This document shows positions 17,931 to 26,787 of a stretch of DNA of 64,000 nucleotides, piece after piece; position 1 is the first letter of the stretch; the number at the start of each line of letters is the position of its first letter. The notes beneath the pieces are model-generated. The model had not been told where the DNA came from. It made no database searches and saw only the letters and a program-made list of their open reading frames with translations. Made by a program: the position numbers and the translations under genes. Source of the stretch: Paenibacillus graminis (GTDB taxonomy: Bacteria; Bacillota; Bacilli; Paenibacillales; Paenibacillaceae); assembly GCF_000758705.1 (NCBI RefSeq), contig NZ_CP009287.1:434001-498000 (forward strand). The letters are read 5' to 3'.

Positions 17931-17973
17931 GGCACCGACCGGAAGAGGGCTATTTTCCGGCGGTGCTTTTTTT
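17931..17973 (+). terminator. Terminator after aguB
   Basis: Arms GGCACCGACCGGAA (17931-17944) and TTCCGGCGGTGCT (17955-17967), mostly paired, followed by seven T. Confidence 0.88.
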
Positions 17974-18064
17974 GATGCAAAAAACGGTTGTATGGCAGGC
18001 TTGCTGCCATATTGCCGGATCACCGGACGGGGGAAACATCAAATTTCACAACCCATCAATAATG

Positions 18065-18081
18065 TGTTATGTAACATTACA
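18065..18081 (+). promoter_or_regulatory. GlnR/TnrA box
   Basis: TGTTATGTAACATTACA is a perfect match to the GlnR/TnrA consensus TGTNA-N7-TNACA and extends to the palindrome TTATGTAA-CA-TTACATAA. It lies about 60 bases upstream of the predicted transcription start, a position suited to activation under nitrogen limitation. Confidence 0.75.
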
Positions 18082-18098
18082 TAAGTGCGAAAAGTTAA

Positions 18099-18127
18099 TT
18101 GTCATCACCGCTTTGATCTGATAAAAT
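18099..18127 (+). promoter_or_regulatory. SigA promoter of the amino-acid ABC transporter
   Basis: TTGTCA (18099-18104), 17-base spacer, TAAAAT (18122-18127). Confidence 0.65.
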
Positions 18128-18167
18128 CTCCTTAAGTTATCTTACAAACCAGTAGGGGGATTGGAGA

Positions 18168-18983
18168 ATGGGGATGAAAAAGAAATGGGCAGTGTCAGCT
18201 TTGGCGGCATTTTTGGTGCTTGCAATGGCAGGCTGCGGTTCCGGCAATAAGGCGGATAGCGGCAGCGCCGGCGGGGATACAATCAAGTTCGCCAGTGACG
18301 CGAGCTATGCGCCGATGGAGTACATGGATACCGATAAGATTAAGGGCTTTGACATTGATTTTATCAAGGCGGTTATGGAAGAAGCGGGTATCGATTACAC
18401 TGTTACGAACACAGGCTGGGATACCATGCTGTCCAGCGTGAAGCAGGGCACGGAATATCAGGCCGGGTTATCATCGGTGTCCATTACAGATGAACGTAAG
18501 GAGACTTATGATTATTCCATTCCTTATTTTGAATCCACCAACATGATCATGGTTAAGGAAGGCAGCGACATTAAGAGTGCGCTTGATCTGAAGGACAAAA
18601 AGGTCGCCGTGCAGGCGGCGACTACGGCGGATGAATTGATGAGCGGGATTATGGGTGTGGACAACGGCAACCTGAGGCGTTTTGACAGCAACGCAGTGGC
18701 CCTGATGGAGTTGAATAAAGGTGGAGCGGATGCAGTGGTAGCGGATATTGCCATCGTGAATGAATACATCAAGAACAACCCGGATGAGAAATTGACGGGG
18801 ATCATCGACAAAGAGAACTTCGGTTCTGAATATTACGGCATCCTCTATCCGAAGGGCAGTGAATGGAAAGCCAAGCTGGACCCGGCGATCAAAAAAATTA
18901 TCGAGAACGGCAAATATACCGAAATCTACAAAACCTGGTTCGGTGAAGAGCCGGATACCCAGACCCTTTTGAATGCAGAGTAA
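18168..18983 (+). CDS. Polar amino-acid ABC transporter substrate-binding lipoprotein
   Basis: A 271-residue family 3 solute-binding protein anchored by lipid at the cysteine of LAMAGCGSG. The mature domain reads IKFASDASYAPMEYMD, then GFDIDFIKAV, the usual start of polar amino-acid binders, and ends with YTEIYKTWFGEEP. The start could be 18168 or 18174 (ATG GGG ATG); GGGGGA and TTGGAG are both near. Transcription is probably GlnR controlled. The gene is separated from its permease by an inverted-repeat element and a terminator, which would make the binding protein more abundant than the channel. Confidence 0.9.
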   Translation: MGMKKKWAVSALAAFLVLAMAGCGSGNKADSGSAGGDTIKFASDASYAPMEYMDTDKIKGFDIDFIKAVMEEAGIDYTVTNTGWDTMLSSVKQGTEYQAGLSSVSITDERKETYDYSIPYFESTNMIMVKEGSDIKSALDLKDKKVAVQAATTADELMSGIMGVDNGNLRRFDSNAVALMELNKGGADAVVADIAIVNEYIKNNPDEKLTGIIDKENFGSEYYGILYPKGSEWKAKLDPAIKKIIENGKYTEIYKTWFGEEPDTQTLLNAE

Positions 18984-18996
18984 GCGTCGGAACAAC

Positions 18997-19136
18997 TATA
19001 TAGATTGAACTTGAAAATATAAGATTAGGGAGAAGTGGCGGAGGAGAAGTTTGGAACTGCAGGAGCGGAAGTCCAACATTCTCTGTAGTCAGGGCCAATC
19101 CCATAAATAGATAAATCTACAAGTTCAATCTATATA
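18997..19136 (+). mobile_element. MITE-like inverted-repeat element, copy 1 (140 bp)
   Basis: Perfect 17-base terminal inverted repeats TATATAGATTGAACTTG (18997-19013) and CAAGTTCAATCTATATA (19120-19136). The interior shares GCGGAGG and a GGAAGTCCAA-CATTC-C core with the element at 46042-46163. No coding capacity. It sits between the binding-protein gene and its terminator, so it should be transcribed. Ends in TA suggest TA-targeting transposition, but no transposase is in the window. Confidence 0.65.
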
Positions 19137-19176
19137 AGCATGCGTAATGATTGCTATTGCGCATGCTTCTTTTTTT
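19136..19176 (+). terminator. Intercistronic terminator between binding protein and permease
   Basis: AAGCATGCG (19136-19144) and CGCATGCTT (19160-19168) followed by a run of T. It separates genes of one transporter, implying partial read-through. Confidence 0.8.
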
Positions 19177-19243
19177 GAAATAGAGAGATGAAATAGAGAG
19201 GAAGCAACAAGTAGATGAGAAGAGAAGAGAAGGGAAGGTTTCT

Positions 19244-19891
19244 ATGGATTTCAGATTTGACATCATTGCTCATTATATACCTGTATTGCTTAGGGGTACG
19301 GCATTTACAATTGGTGTATCTATCGTCTCGATTATCTTCGGCTCCATCCTGGGACTGGGCATCGGCTTTGGCAAAATGGCTCCAAAAGCGTATTTCCGCT
19401 GGCCGTTTCATTGTTACATCAACTTTTTTCGCGGAACCCCCTTGTATGTGCAGATTTTGATTGTCCACTTCGGGGTGGTCCCCGCATTTTACGGCAGCAC
19501 CAATGTTCTGATGACTTCGTTTATAGCGCTCTCTCTGAACTCAGCAGCCTATTCAGCCGAGATCTTCCGGGCGGGCATCCAGTCGATTGATCCTGGGCAG
19601 CGTGAGGCGGCGGTTTCACTGGGGATGACCAGATTTCAGGCGATGCGGTTTATCATTCTGCCACAGGCGGTTAAACGGATGGTGCCTGCGTTCGGCAATG
19701 AGTTTATCGTTCTGGTAAAAGACTCCTCGCTGCTCGCACTGATTGCCGCCCCGGAGATTATGTACTGGAGCAACACGATGAAAGGCCAGTATTTGCGGAT
19801 ATGGGAACCTTATTTGACTGCTGCACTCATTTATTTCATTCTTACTTACTCACTCAGCAAGCTGCTTAATTTTATTGAACGGAAGGTGTAA
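19244..19891 (+). CDS. Amino-acid ABC transporter permease
   Basis: A 215-residue HisM/GlnP-type inner-membrane permease with about five spans. The EAA loop that docks the ATPase is visible as REAAVSLGMTRFQAMRFIILPQA cut across residues 125-147, and FFRGTPLYVQIL is the family signature early in the protein. ATG at 19244 follows AAGGGAAGG. It is seven bases from the ATPase gene, so the two are cotranscribed; the upstream binding protein completes the importer. Confidence 0.92.
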   Translation: MDFRFDIIAHYIPVLLRGTAFTIGVSIVSIIFGSILGLGIGFGKMAPKAYFRWPFHCYINFFRGTPLYVQILIVHFGVVPAFYGSTNVLMTSFIALSLNSAAYSAEIFRAGIQSIDPGQREAAVSLGMTRFQAMRFIILPQAVKRMVPAFGNEFIVLVKDSSLLALIAAPEIMYWSNTMKGQYLRIWEPYLTAALIYFILTYSLSKLLNFIERKV

Positions 19892-19897
19892 GCGCAC

Positions 19898-20629
19898 ATG
19901 GAGCCTATGATCTCAGTTAGACATCTGCATAAATCATTTGGGGCCCACAAGGTGCTGACCGACATTAATGTCGATATTCACACCAAGGAGGTTGTGGTGG
20001 TGATCGGTCCTTCGGGTTCGGGCAAATCAACCTTTCTGCGCTGCCTGAATCTTCTGGAGCAGCCGCAGGAGGGCGACATCGTTATTGAAGGCACGTCCCT
20101 GATGGCCAAAGGCACAAGAATTAACGATATACGCACAGAGCTTGGAATGGTTTTTCAGCAGTTCAATCTGTTCCCCCACAAAAAAGTGATCGAGAACATT
20201 ATGCTCGCCCCGGTCCAGGTCCGTAAGTGGCCTGCGGAGCAGGCACGCCGGAAGGCGCTGGAGCTGCTGGACAAGGTCGGTTTAAGCGAAAAAGCCGAGG
20301 CGTATCCGGCCTCGCTCTCCGGCGGTCAAGCCCAGCGGGTGGCAATTGCCCGTGCGCTGGCGATGGAGCCGAAGATCATGCTGTTTGATGAGCCCACCTC
20401 TGCACTTGATCCGGAAATGGTCGGTGAGGTGCTTGCGGTAATGAAGGATCTGGCCCGTGAAGGGATGACCATGGTAGTGGTTACCCATGAGATGGGGTTT
20501 GCCCGCGAGGTGGGAGAACGTGTGCTGTTTATGGAGCAGGGTGCAGTTATCGAGGAAGGCCATCCGGAGCAATTGTTCGGTTATCCGTCGCATGAGCGTA
20601 CCCGGGCCTTCTTATCCAAGGTGTTGTGA
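19898..20629 (+). CDS. Amino-acid ABC transporter ATP-binding protein
   Basis: A 243-residue GlnQ/ArtP-type ATPase. Walker A is GPSGSGKST, the Q-loop [10 protein letters not shown], the signature [15 protein letters not shown], Walker [13 protein letters not shown] and the switch histidine VVTHEMGFA. Full length for the family. It powers the importer formed with the two preceding genes. Confidence 0.94.
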   Translation: MEPMISVRHLHKSFGAHKVLTDINVDIHTKEVVVVIGPSGSGKSTFLRCLNLLEQPQEGDIVIEGTSLMAKGTRINDIRTELGMVFQQFNLFPHKKVIENIMLAPVQVRKWPAEQARRKALELLDKVGLSEKAEAYPASLSGGQAQRVAIARALAMEPKIMLFDEPTSALDPEMVGEVLAVMKDLAREGMTMVVVTHEMGFAREVGERVLFMEQGAVIEEGHPEQLFGYPSHERTRAFLSKVL

Positions 20630-20786
20630 AATCCTGGCAAAGTAGAATCTTGGCGATTAATCGGTTATATTAGAGGGGTAAGGATTGAGAGCTGGAACTT
20701 TAAGTAAATATCTGTCGAAACGGCTGAGAGGAGGCTCGGGGATATCTTTTGTTTATCATAACTTATAATGATAGAAGGAGAATACG

Positions 20787-21233
20787 ATGAGCACATTTAA
20801 AAACTGGTTGAACACAACAAAAAACGGACTGACTGAACAGGTGAAAAAGTTCAAAAATAAAGATTTTATGAACGCTGTTGTCGCGGGCTGCGCCCTGGTG
20901 GCTGCGGCTGACGGCAAAATTGAGGAAGCTGAAAAGAATAAAATGGCCGGATATATGAACCTCAGCAACGAACTGAAGGTTTTTGACATGAGGGATGTCA
21001 TTGCCCAGTTCAATTTCTATGTCAGCAATTTCGAATTTTCTCCGGAGATCGGCAAACAGGAAGCGCTGAAAGCCATCGCCAAGTTCAGCAGCAAACCGGA
21101 AATTGGGCGCGTAATTGTAGGTGTATGTTCTGCAATCGGTGCGGCTGACGGCGATTTTGACGAGCAGGAAAAAGCGGTGGTGCGGAATATTTGCAGCGTG
21201 CTGGGACTCAGTCCAAGCGAATTCAGCCTGTAA
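20787..21233 (+). CDS. terB: TerB-like tellurite-resistance family protein
   Basis: A 148-residue cytosolic protein with the TerB fold. Two related metal-binding helices are visible, VAAADGKIEEAEK (near 37-49) and IGAADGDFDEQEK (near 113-125), each carrying the acidic cluster of the family. It opens the Ter cluster and probably interacts with TerC and TerD proteins at the membrane. Ribosome site AGAAGGAGAA precedes the ATG. It is 123 bases ahead of the first terD, with an ECF-type promoter in that gap, so it may be transcribed separately. Confidence 0.88.
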   Translation: MSTFKNWLNTTKNGLTEQVKKFKNKDFMNAVVAGCALVAAADGKIEEAEKNKMAGYMNLSNELKVFDMRDVIAQFNFYVSNFEFSPEIGKQEALKAIAKFSSKPEIGRVIVGVCSAIGAADGDFDEQEKAVVRNICSVLGLSPSEFSL

Positions 21234-21263
21234 GTACAGAATTGAAATTTACCGGGAAACGGA

Positions 21264-21289
21264 TGAAACGTAATTGCTTCTGTGTCGTA
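21264..21289 (+). promoter_or_regulatory. ECF-sigma (SigW-like) promoter before terD genes
   Basis: TGAAAC (21264-21269), a 16-base spacer and CGTA (21286-21289) match the -35/-10 pattern of extracytoplasmic-function sigma factors such as SigW. The B. subtilis yceCDEFGH ter operon is known to be under SigW/SigM/SigB. Confidence 0.6.
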
Positions 21290-21356
21290 TCACTGGTATA
21301 ACACCCACAAGTTAGACTTTTAACTGCTATTCTTTTCGAAACGGAGGTACGTAAAT

Positions 21357-21953
21357 TTGGCTGGTATTAATTTGGTAAAAGGTCAAAAGATTGATTTAAC
21401 AAAGGGAAACGCCGGACTGTCCAATGTCATTGTAGGACTTGGCTGGGACCCTGCTGAGCCGGCACGCGGATTCTTCGGTGTTAAGAAGCAGGCCAACGTC
21501 GACTGCGATGCATCGGCATTGCTCTTGAGCGAAAATGGCAAGCTGACCAACAAGCTGAACCTGGTCTGTTTCCACAACAAGCAGAATCCGAACAGCTCCG
21601 TTGTCCATTCCGGGGATAACCTGACAGGCGAGGGAGACGGGGACGACGAGCAGATTAAGGTGAATCTGAAGGCGATTCCTGCCGATGTGCACAAGGTTCT
21701 TGTCGTAGTCAATATCTATGATGCCGTGAACCGCAAGCAGGATTTCGGGATGATTAAATCGGCGTACATCCGGATTGTGAACGCGTCGGGGAACAGTGAA
21801 CTGGTCAAGTTCAACCTGACGGACAATTACACAGGTTTTACTGCATTGATCTGCGGAGAGCTCTACCGTCATGGCGAAGAATGGAAATTCGCAGCCATCG
21901 GTGAGGGAGCGCACGCAGCACATATCAACCAATTGGCTGAACGCTACATCTAA
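21357..21953 (+). CDS. TerD family protein 1
   Basis: A 198-residue TerD-domain protein. TerD proteins bind calcium and protect against tellurite, colicins or envelope stress by an unclear mechanism. The calcium loop [15 protein letters not shown] is intact. Unlike its neighbours it has FFGVKKQANVDCDAS where the others have KDFDLD, so its first acidic loop is altered. TTG start with CGGAGGTACG upstream. First of four TerD-type genes in tandem, probably arisen by duplication. Confidence 0.9.
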   Translation: MAGINLVKGQKIDLTKGNAGLSNVIVGLGWDPAEPARGFFGVKKQANVDCDASALLLSENGKLTNKLNLVCFHNKQNPNSSVVHSGDNLTGEGDGDDEQIKVNLKAIPADVHKVLVVVNIYDAVNRKQDFGMIKSAYIRIVNASGNSELVKFNLTDNYTGFTALICGELYRHGEEWKFAAIGEGAHAAHINQLAERYI

Positions 21954-21982
21954 TTCTAATATAAGAAAAGAGGTTTCTATTC

Positions 21983-22558
21983 ATGGCGATTAATTTATCC
22001 AAAGGGCAAAAAATCGATCTGACCAAAACCAACCCGGGTCTTTCCAAAATCACAGTCGGCCTCGGCTGGGACACCAATAAATACGATGGCGGTAAAGATT
22101 TCGACTTGGACGTTTCCGTCTTTTTGACCAATGCCAGCGGTAAAGTGGATAAAGAGAGCAACTTCATTTTCTTCAACAACAAGCAGAACGAGAACGGTTC
22201 CGTCATCCACACCGGTGACAACCGCACAGGCGAAGGCGACGGGGACGATGAGCAAATTCAAGTCGATCTGCTGAACATTCCGGCAGATGTGGATAAAGTG
22301 GCCTTTACGATTACCATCTATGAAGCTGAGGCCAGAAGCCAGAACTTTGGACAAGTCTCCCGCTCTTATGTGCGTATTGTAAATGATGCCAACAGCGAAG
22401 AATTGATCCGGTTTGACCTGGGAGAAGACTTCTCCATTGAAACCGGCGTAGTGGTAGGCGAACTGTACCGCAACGGCGCAGAATGGAAATTCAATGCCAT
22501 CGGCAGCGGGTACAAAGATGGTCTTGCCGGCTTGACCCGCGATTACGGGCTGCAATAA
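21983..22558 (+). CDS. terD: TerD family protein 2
   Basis: A 191-residue canonical TerD protein: [18 protein letters not shown] at the start, [13 protein letters not shown] as first acidic loop, [15 protein letters not shown] as second, and [16 protein letters not shown] near the end. It matches the length of B. subtilis YceD/YceE. AAAAGAGG lies upstream of the ATG. The best candidate for an ordinary calcium-binding TerD in this cluster. Confidence 0.93.
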   Translation: MAINLSKGQKIDLTKTNPGLSKITVGLGWDTNKYDGGKDFDLDVSVFLTNASGKVDKESNFIFFNNKQNENGSVIHTGDNRTGEGDGDDEQIQVDLLNIPADVDKVAFTITIYEAEARSQNFGQVSRSYVRIVNDANSEELIRFDLGEDFSIETGVVVGELYRNGAEWKFNAIGSGYKDGLAGLTRDYGLQ

Positions 22559-22609
22559 AATCTGTGGCTTCTGTTAAATGAAACTATTCACGAAAGAAGG
22601 TTGTTACCA

Positions 22610-23191
22610 GTGACGATCAGTCTTTCCAAAGGACAGCGGATTGATCTTACCAAGACCAATCCGGGCCTGACGAAGGTTGTTGTGGGACTCGGCTGGGATA
22701 CGAACAAATATAGCGGCGGCAAGGATTTTGACTTGGACGCTTCGGCATTTTTGCTCCATGAGGATGGCAAAGCCAAAGGTGAGGATGATTTTGTCTTCTA
22801 CAATAATCCTTCCGGCGGCACCGGATCTGTAACCCATACGGGGGATAACCGTACAGGGGAAGGCGATGGGGATGACGAGCAGATCCTTGTGGATTTCAGC
22901 AAGGTTCCCGCGAATATTCAGCGTATCGGCATTACAGTAACCATTTATGATTATGAGGCAAGAGTCCAGAACTTTGGACAAGTCTCCAATGCATTTGTGC
23001 GTGTTGTAGATGCTTCCAGTGACCGTGAGATTCTGCGGTTCGATCTGGGTGAGGATTTCTCAACAGAAACTGCTGTTGTATTCTGTGAATTCTACCGCCA
23101 TGGTGCGGATTGGAAGTTCCAGGCGGTGGGAAGCGGGTTTGCCGGCGGCCTTAGTGCCTTGTGCAGGAACTACGGACTGGACGCGCAATAG
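22610..23191 (+). CDS. terE: TerD family protein 3
   Basis: A 193-residue TerD/TerE protein with both acidic loops intact ([13 protein letters not shown] and [15 protein letters not shown]). GTG at 22610 is preferred because AGAAGG ends at 22600, immediately against an alternative TTG at 22601 but nine bases before the GTG. Very similar to the preceding gene, indicating tandem duplication with later divergence. Confidence 0.9.
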   Translation: MTISLSKGQRIDLTKTNPGLTKVVVGLGWDTNKYSGGKDFDLDASAFLLHEDGKAKGEDDFVFYNNPSGGTGSVTHTGDNRTGEGDGDDEQILVDFSKVPANIQRIGITVTIYDYEARVQNFGQVSNAFVRVVDASSDREILRFDLGEDFSTETAVVFCEFYRHGADWKFQAVGSGFAGGLSALCRNYGLDAQ

Positions 23192-23273
23192 TAGCTTCAA
23201 AGGCGGGATCTTAGCGATCCTGCCCTTTTTATAAATATTAGCAGATTTATGCTTCTCAAAAGGTGGCGTAAGA

Positions 23274-24578
23274 ATGAGCACTCAAGTGGTTAAAGGACAG
23301 AAGGCAGACCTGACCAAAGGCAATCCGGGACTCCGTCACATGATTGCAGAGATCGCCTGGAATGCCCCTTCTTCGATGGAAATTGACGCCTCGGCGTTCC
23401 TGCTTGGTTCTGAGGGTAAGGTGCGCGGGGATGATGACCTGATCTTTTATAATAATCCGTCTACATCTTATATCCGGTATAAGGACGTGCCGGGCCAAGC
23501 TTCAGGGGGCCTCAGGCAGTTCGAAGTCGAACTGGACAAGATTCCCCCGGACATCATGAGAATTGCATTTACGCTTACACTCTATGACGGCGAGAACCGC
23601 AAGCAAAGCTTCGGGCAAATGAGTGAAGCTCATTGCCGGATTCTGAATCAGGCGACAGGCTCGGAAATCCTGCGATGTAATCTTGAAAGTCATTTCTCCG
23701 TAGAAACGGCTGTTGTGGTAGGAGAATTATATAGATACAGCGGTGAATGGAAGTTCAGCGCCATTGTGGCGGGTTTTGACGGCGGGCTGCAGGCGCTCTG
23801 CAGCAATTATGGAATTGAGGTGTCGGAGGAGCCGGCTCCAGCTTCCCCCAAGCCGGAGCCGGCAGAGCGGCAGAGAGCCCAACCGGAGGCTCCGGTGATA
23901 CCGGTGATCCAGCCGGCGGCCGGATCTGCTGCGCCTCCTTCCGGGCGGCAGGAGATTTCTTCCTCTGCGCCGCTGAATCTTAATCTGAAGAAGATTGAGC
24001 TGAAGAAAAAAGGCGACTCCATTAACTTGAAGAAATCCGCTGCGGGACTGGGTGAAGTGTTGGTCAACCTCAACTGGAATCAGAAGCAGGGCGGCGGACT
24101 GTTCAGCCGCAAGGGCGGCGTGGATTTGGATCTAGCCTGCCTCTATGAACTCAAAAGTGGCCACAAGGGCGTTGTGCAGGCGCTTGGCAATGCCTTCGGC
24201 CACTTTCAGCAGCCGCCCTTTGTAATGCTGGATGGAGATGACCGGACAGGCTCCGTAACCTCTGGAGAAAACCTGCGTATAAACGGGAGTAAGGTTGCGG
24301 AAATCGAAAGAATTTTAATTTTTGCTTTTATCTACAAGGGCGTTACCCATTGGTCCGAAGCAGATGGTGTAGTTACCATAACTCAAGGCGGCGGGCCGGA
24401 TATTATTGTCCATTTGGACGAGCATAACAACCGGAAGGGCATGTGCGCCATAGCCATGGTCCAGAATGTCGGGAATGAAACGTTCAGTATTGAAAGACTT
24501 GTGCAATATTTCAGCGGGCATCGCGAAATGGACCAGGCATATGGATGGGGCCTGCAGTGGGTAGCGGGCAGTAAATAA
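23274..24578 (+). CDS. TerA-like protein with two TerD domains
   Basis: A 434-residue fusion: an N-terminal TerD domain (1-185), a Pro/Ala/Glu-rich linker (about 186-240) and a C-terminal TerD domain (about 245-434), the TerA layout. In the first domain the calcium loop is replaced by YKDVPGQASGGLRQFEV and has lost the acidic residues; the second keeps DGDDRTGSVTSGENLRI. So only one domain looks able to bind metal in the usual way. AAAAGGTGG precedes the ATG. It ends the TerD series and is 25 bases from terC. Confidence 0.85.
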   Translation: MSTQVVKGQKADLTKGNPGLRHMIAEIAWNAPSSMEIDASAFLLGSEGKVRGDDDLIFYNNPSTSYIRYKDVPGQASGGLRQFEVELDKIPPDIMRIAFTLTLYDGENRKQSFGQMSEAHCRILNQATGSEILRCNLESHFSVETAVVVGELYRYSGEWKFSAIVAGFDGGLQALCSNYGIEVSEEPAPASPKPEPAERQRAQPEAPVIPVIQPAAGSAAPPSGRQEISSSAPLNLNLKKIELKKKGDSINLKKSAAGLGEVLVNLNWNQKQGGGLFSRKGGVDLDLACLYELKSGHKGVVQALGNAFGHFQQPPFVMLDGDDRTGSVTSGENLRINGSKVAEIERILIFAFIYKGVTHWSEADGVVTITQGGGPDIIVHLDEHNNRKGMCAIAMVQNVGNETFSIERLVQYFSGHREMDQAYGWGLQWVAGSK

Positions 24579-24603
24579 ACTATTTTACCGGAGGCAAGAT
24601 GGA

Positions 24604-25344
24604 ATGGACTGGTTCAGCGATTTTTTTAGGAGTATAAGCGAAAACTACGGGCACTTCTTCTCGTGGAGCGATATTGTAGGCACCCTCTCTGACCCTGTAA
24701 GCTGGGGGATCATTGGAAGTCTGGTGCTGCTGGAAGGTCTGCTCTCCGCAGATAATGCACTCGTACTGGCGGTTATGGTCAAGCATTTACCCAAAGAACA
24801 GCAGAAAAAGGCGTTGTTCTACGGGATTTTGGGTGCGTATTTATTCAGATTCCTGGCCATTGGCCTCGGGACCTTCCTGATTAAGTTTACGCTCGTTAAG
24901 GTTCTGGGTGCGCTCTATCTCTTCTATATCGCCTACAAAGGTTTGTTTAAAGGCGGCGAGGAAGATCACACAGAGAATAAAGGCACCTCTTTTTGGCGAA
25001 CGGTGCTGATGGTTGAGTTAATGGATATTGCCTTCAGTATTGATAGCGTTGTGGCCGCTTTCGGACTTAGCGATAAGGTCTGGGTACTGTTCCTGGGCGG
25101 TATACTCGGCGTACTGATGATGCGCGGTGTGGCCCAGCTGTTCCTGAAGCTCATTGCCAGATTCCCTGAATTGGAGCAGACGGCGTTTCTGCTGATCGCT
25201 ATTATTGCCGGCAAAATGATGGCTGGAGCCTTTGGCTACGAAATGTCGCATGTGGTGTTCTTCACTATTCTGATAGCAGTCTTTGTGGGAACAATCTTGT
25301 ACAGCTCGGGCAAGAAAAAAAGAGAGGCTAACCGTAAAGTTTAA
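24604..25344 (+). CDS. terC: TerC family integral membrane protein
   Basis: A 246-residue protein with about seven membrane spans. Family landmarks are LLEGLLSADNALVLAVMV in an early span and the acidic intramembrane stretch ELMDIAFSIDSVVAAFG. TerC-type proteins have been linked to metal (manganese) export and to membrane anchoring of Ter complexes; B. subtilis YceF is the close relative. CCGGAGG is upstream of the ATG. It forms the membrane component for the preceding TerD proteins. Confidence 0.9.
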   Translation: MDWFSDFFRSISENYGHFFSWSDIVGTLSDPVSWGIIGSLVLLEGLLSADNALVLAVMVKHLPKEQQKKALFYGILGAYLFRFLAIGLGTFLIKFTLVKVLGALYLFYIAYKGLFKGGEEDHTENKGTSFWRTVLMVELMDIAFSIDSVVAAFGLSDKVWVLFLGGILGVLMMRGVAQLFLKLIARFPELEQTAFLLIAIIAGKMMAGAFGYEMSHVVFFTILIAVFVGTILYSSGKKKREANRKV

Positions 25345-25382
25345 CTGAAGCGGCAGTCTTGATGCGAGTCACTGTTTTATAG

Positions 25383-25497
25383 GCAGAGGAGACGTCCACA
25401 GGGAAGGTGGATCTCCTCTGCTAGGTAATCGTATAGATAATAGCATGGCCTTTGCTTGTATTTGAGAAAGCCGGATGCCGTCCCCGAGAGGACGGCG
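25383..25497 (+). other. Two hairpins between terC and the biosynthetic genes
   Basis: GCAGAGGAGA..GTCCAC (25383-25399) pairs with GTGGATCTCCTCTGC (25407-25421), and GCCGTCC (25478-25484) with GGACGGC (25491-25497). Neither has a U-run. They lie in the only sizeable gap (234 bases) of the Ter locus and could be RNA-processing or regulatory structures. Confidence 0.4.
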
Positions 25498-25578
25498 CAG
25501 CCGGTTCTACTGCTCTCTATAAGGAGAGGTTATTCGTTTTTGCAGCGCTTCTTCGTGAACCGATAAGGGGGAAAGGCC

Positions 25579-26787
25579 TTGAGATACTTCGATTACCTGA
25601 CCAAAGAACAAGAAATGTCCTTATTCTACTCTCCGCCTGTTTCATTTAACTCTGCCACACATAAGGAGCTCCTGGCGTATGCTGTTGGAGCGGCCCTATA
25701 TATGCCGGCTACCCGTCCCAGTGTCGCTGAAGATATTTTGAAGCTTAAGGCTTCGGGATTGGTAACGGTGATTATGGATCTGGAGGATGCCATTGGCGAC
25801 GGCGAAGTTGATTTTGCCGAGGAATCTATTGTGAGACATCTTGCGTTCCTCTCGGCCTATGCCGACAATGAGCCGGAGCTAAGGAATAGTCTCCCGCTGC
25901 TGTTTGTCCGTGTACGCAATCCGGAGCAGCTGCAGCAGCTGATTTTCCGGCTGGGCACTTTAATTACTATGCTGACCGGCTTTGTATTTCCCAAATTCAC
26001 TTTGGAGAACGGAGTGGAATACTTCGAGGCAATAGCGGATTATAACAGCTCCCGCAGCTATTCGGCTCCTGTGCTGTACGGTATGCCGATCCTGGAGAGC
26101 GCACCGGTCATATACCGGGAAAGCCGGCTTGACACGCTGCTTGGTATCCGCGATTTGCTGGGTGAATACCGTGAGTATGTACTGAATGTCCGCATCGGGG
26201 CGACGGATTTCTCCAGTCTGTTCGGGCTGCGGCGCAGTCCGGATATCAGCATTTATGATCTGACGCCGATCCGTGACTGCATCTCCGATATTATCAATGT
26301 GTTCGGCCGGGTGGAGGAGGGATATGTCGTCTCGGGCCCGGTATGGGAATACTTCGCGAACAAAGGGCACCGGGTCCTGCGTCCGCAGCTCCGGCAGACT
26401 CCTTTTGAGGATACCTATGGCAAGCAGGGCCGCGAAATCCGCAATCACTATATTACCAGCGCCATGGACGGGCTCTTCCGTGAAGTGCTTTTGGATAAGG
26501 AGAACGGGATTGTCGGCAAGACGATCATTCACCCCTCCCACCTGAGACCTGTGCAGGCCATGTATACGGTGATGCATGAGGAATATGTGGACGCCTTAAG
26601 TATTGTCGAGAGCAATGATGGCAGCCGCGGGGTGTTCAAAAGCGAGTATTACAACAAGATGAATGAAATTAAGCCCCATCTGAACTGGGCGAAACGTGTC
26701 TTACTACGATCTCAAATATACGGGGTGTTACATGAACAACAGCATTTTGTCGGATTATTGCCCGAGAACGAATACACACACGTTTAA
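25579..26787 (+). CDS. HpcH/HpaI-type aldolase of the Ter module
   Basis: A 402-residue citrate-lyase-beta-like C-C lyase. Visible barrel motifs are VTVIMDLEDAIGDGEVDFAE cut at residues 58-77, FVRVRNPEQ and FVFPKFT. In the Ter-associated biosynthetic operon described by Anantharaman, Iyer and Aravind, an enzyme of this type is thought to build or trim the carbon skeleton of a nucleoside-like metabolite. TTG start with AAGGGGGAAAGG upstream. The next gene starts inside its last 56 bases. Confidence 0.8.
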   Translation: MRYFDYLTKEQEMSLFYSPPVSFNSATHKELLAYAVGAALYMPATRPSVAEDILKLKASGLVTVIMDLEDAIGDGEVDFAEESIVRHLAFLSAYADNEPELRNSLPLLFVRVRNPEQLQQLIFRLGTLITMLTGFVFPKFTLENGVEYFEAIADYNSSRSYSAPVLYGMPILESAPVIYRESRLDTLLGIRDLLGEYREYVLNVRIGATDFSSLFGLRRSPDISIYDLTPIRDCISDIINVFGRVEEGYVVSGPVWEYFANKGHRVLRPQLRQTPFEDTYGKQGREIRNHYITSAMDGLFREVLLDKENGIVGKTIIHPSHLRPVQAMYTVMHEEYVDALSIVESNDGSRGVFKSEYYNKMNEIKPHLNWAKRVLLRSQIYGVLHEQQHFVGLLPENEYTHV

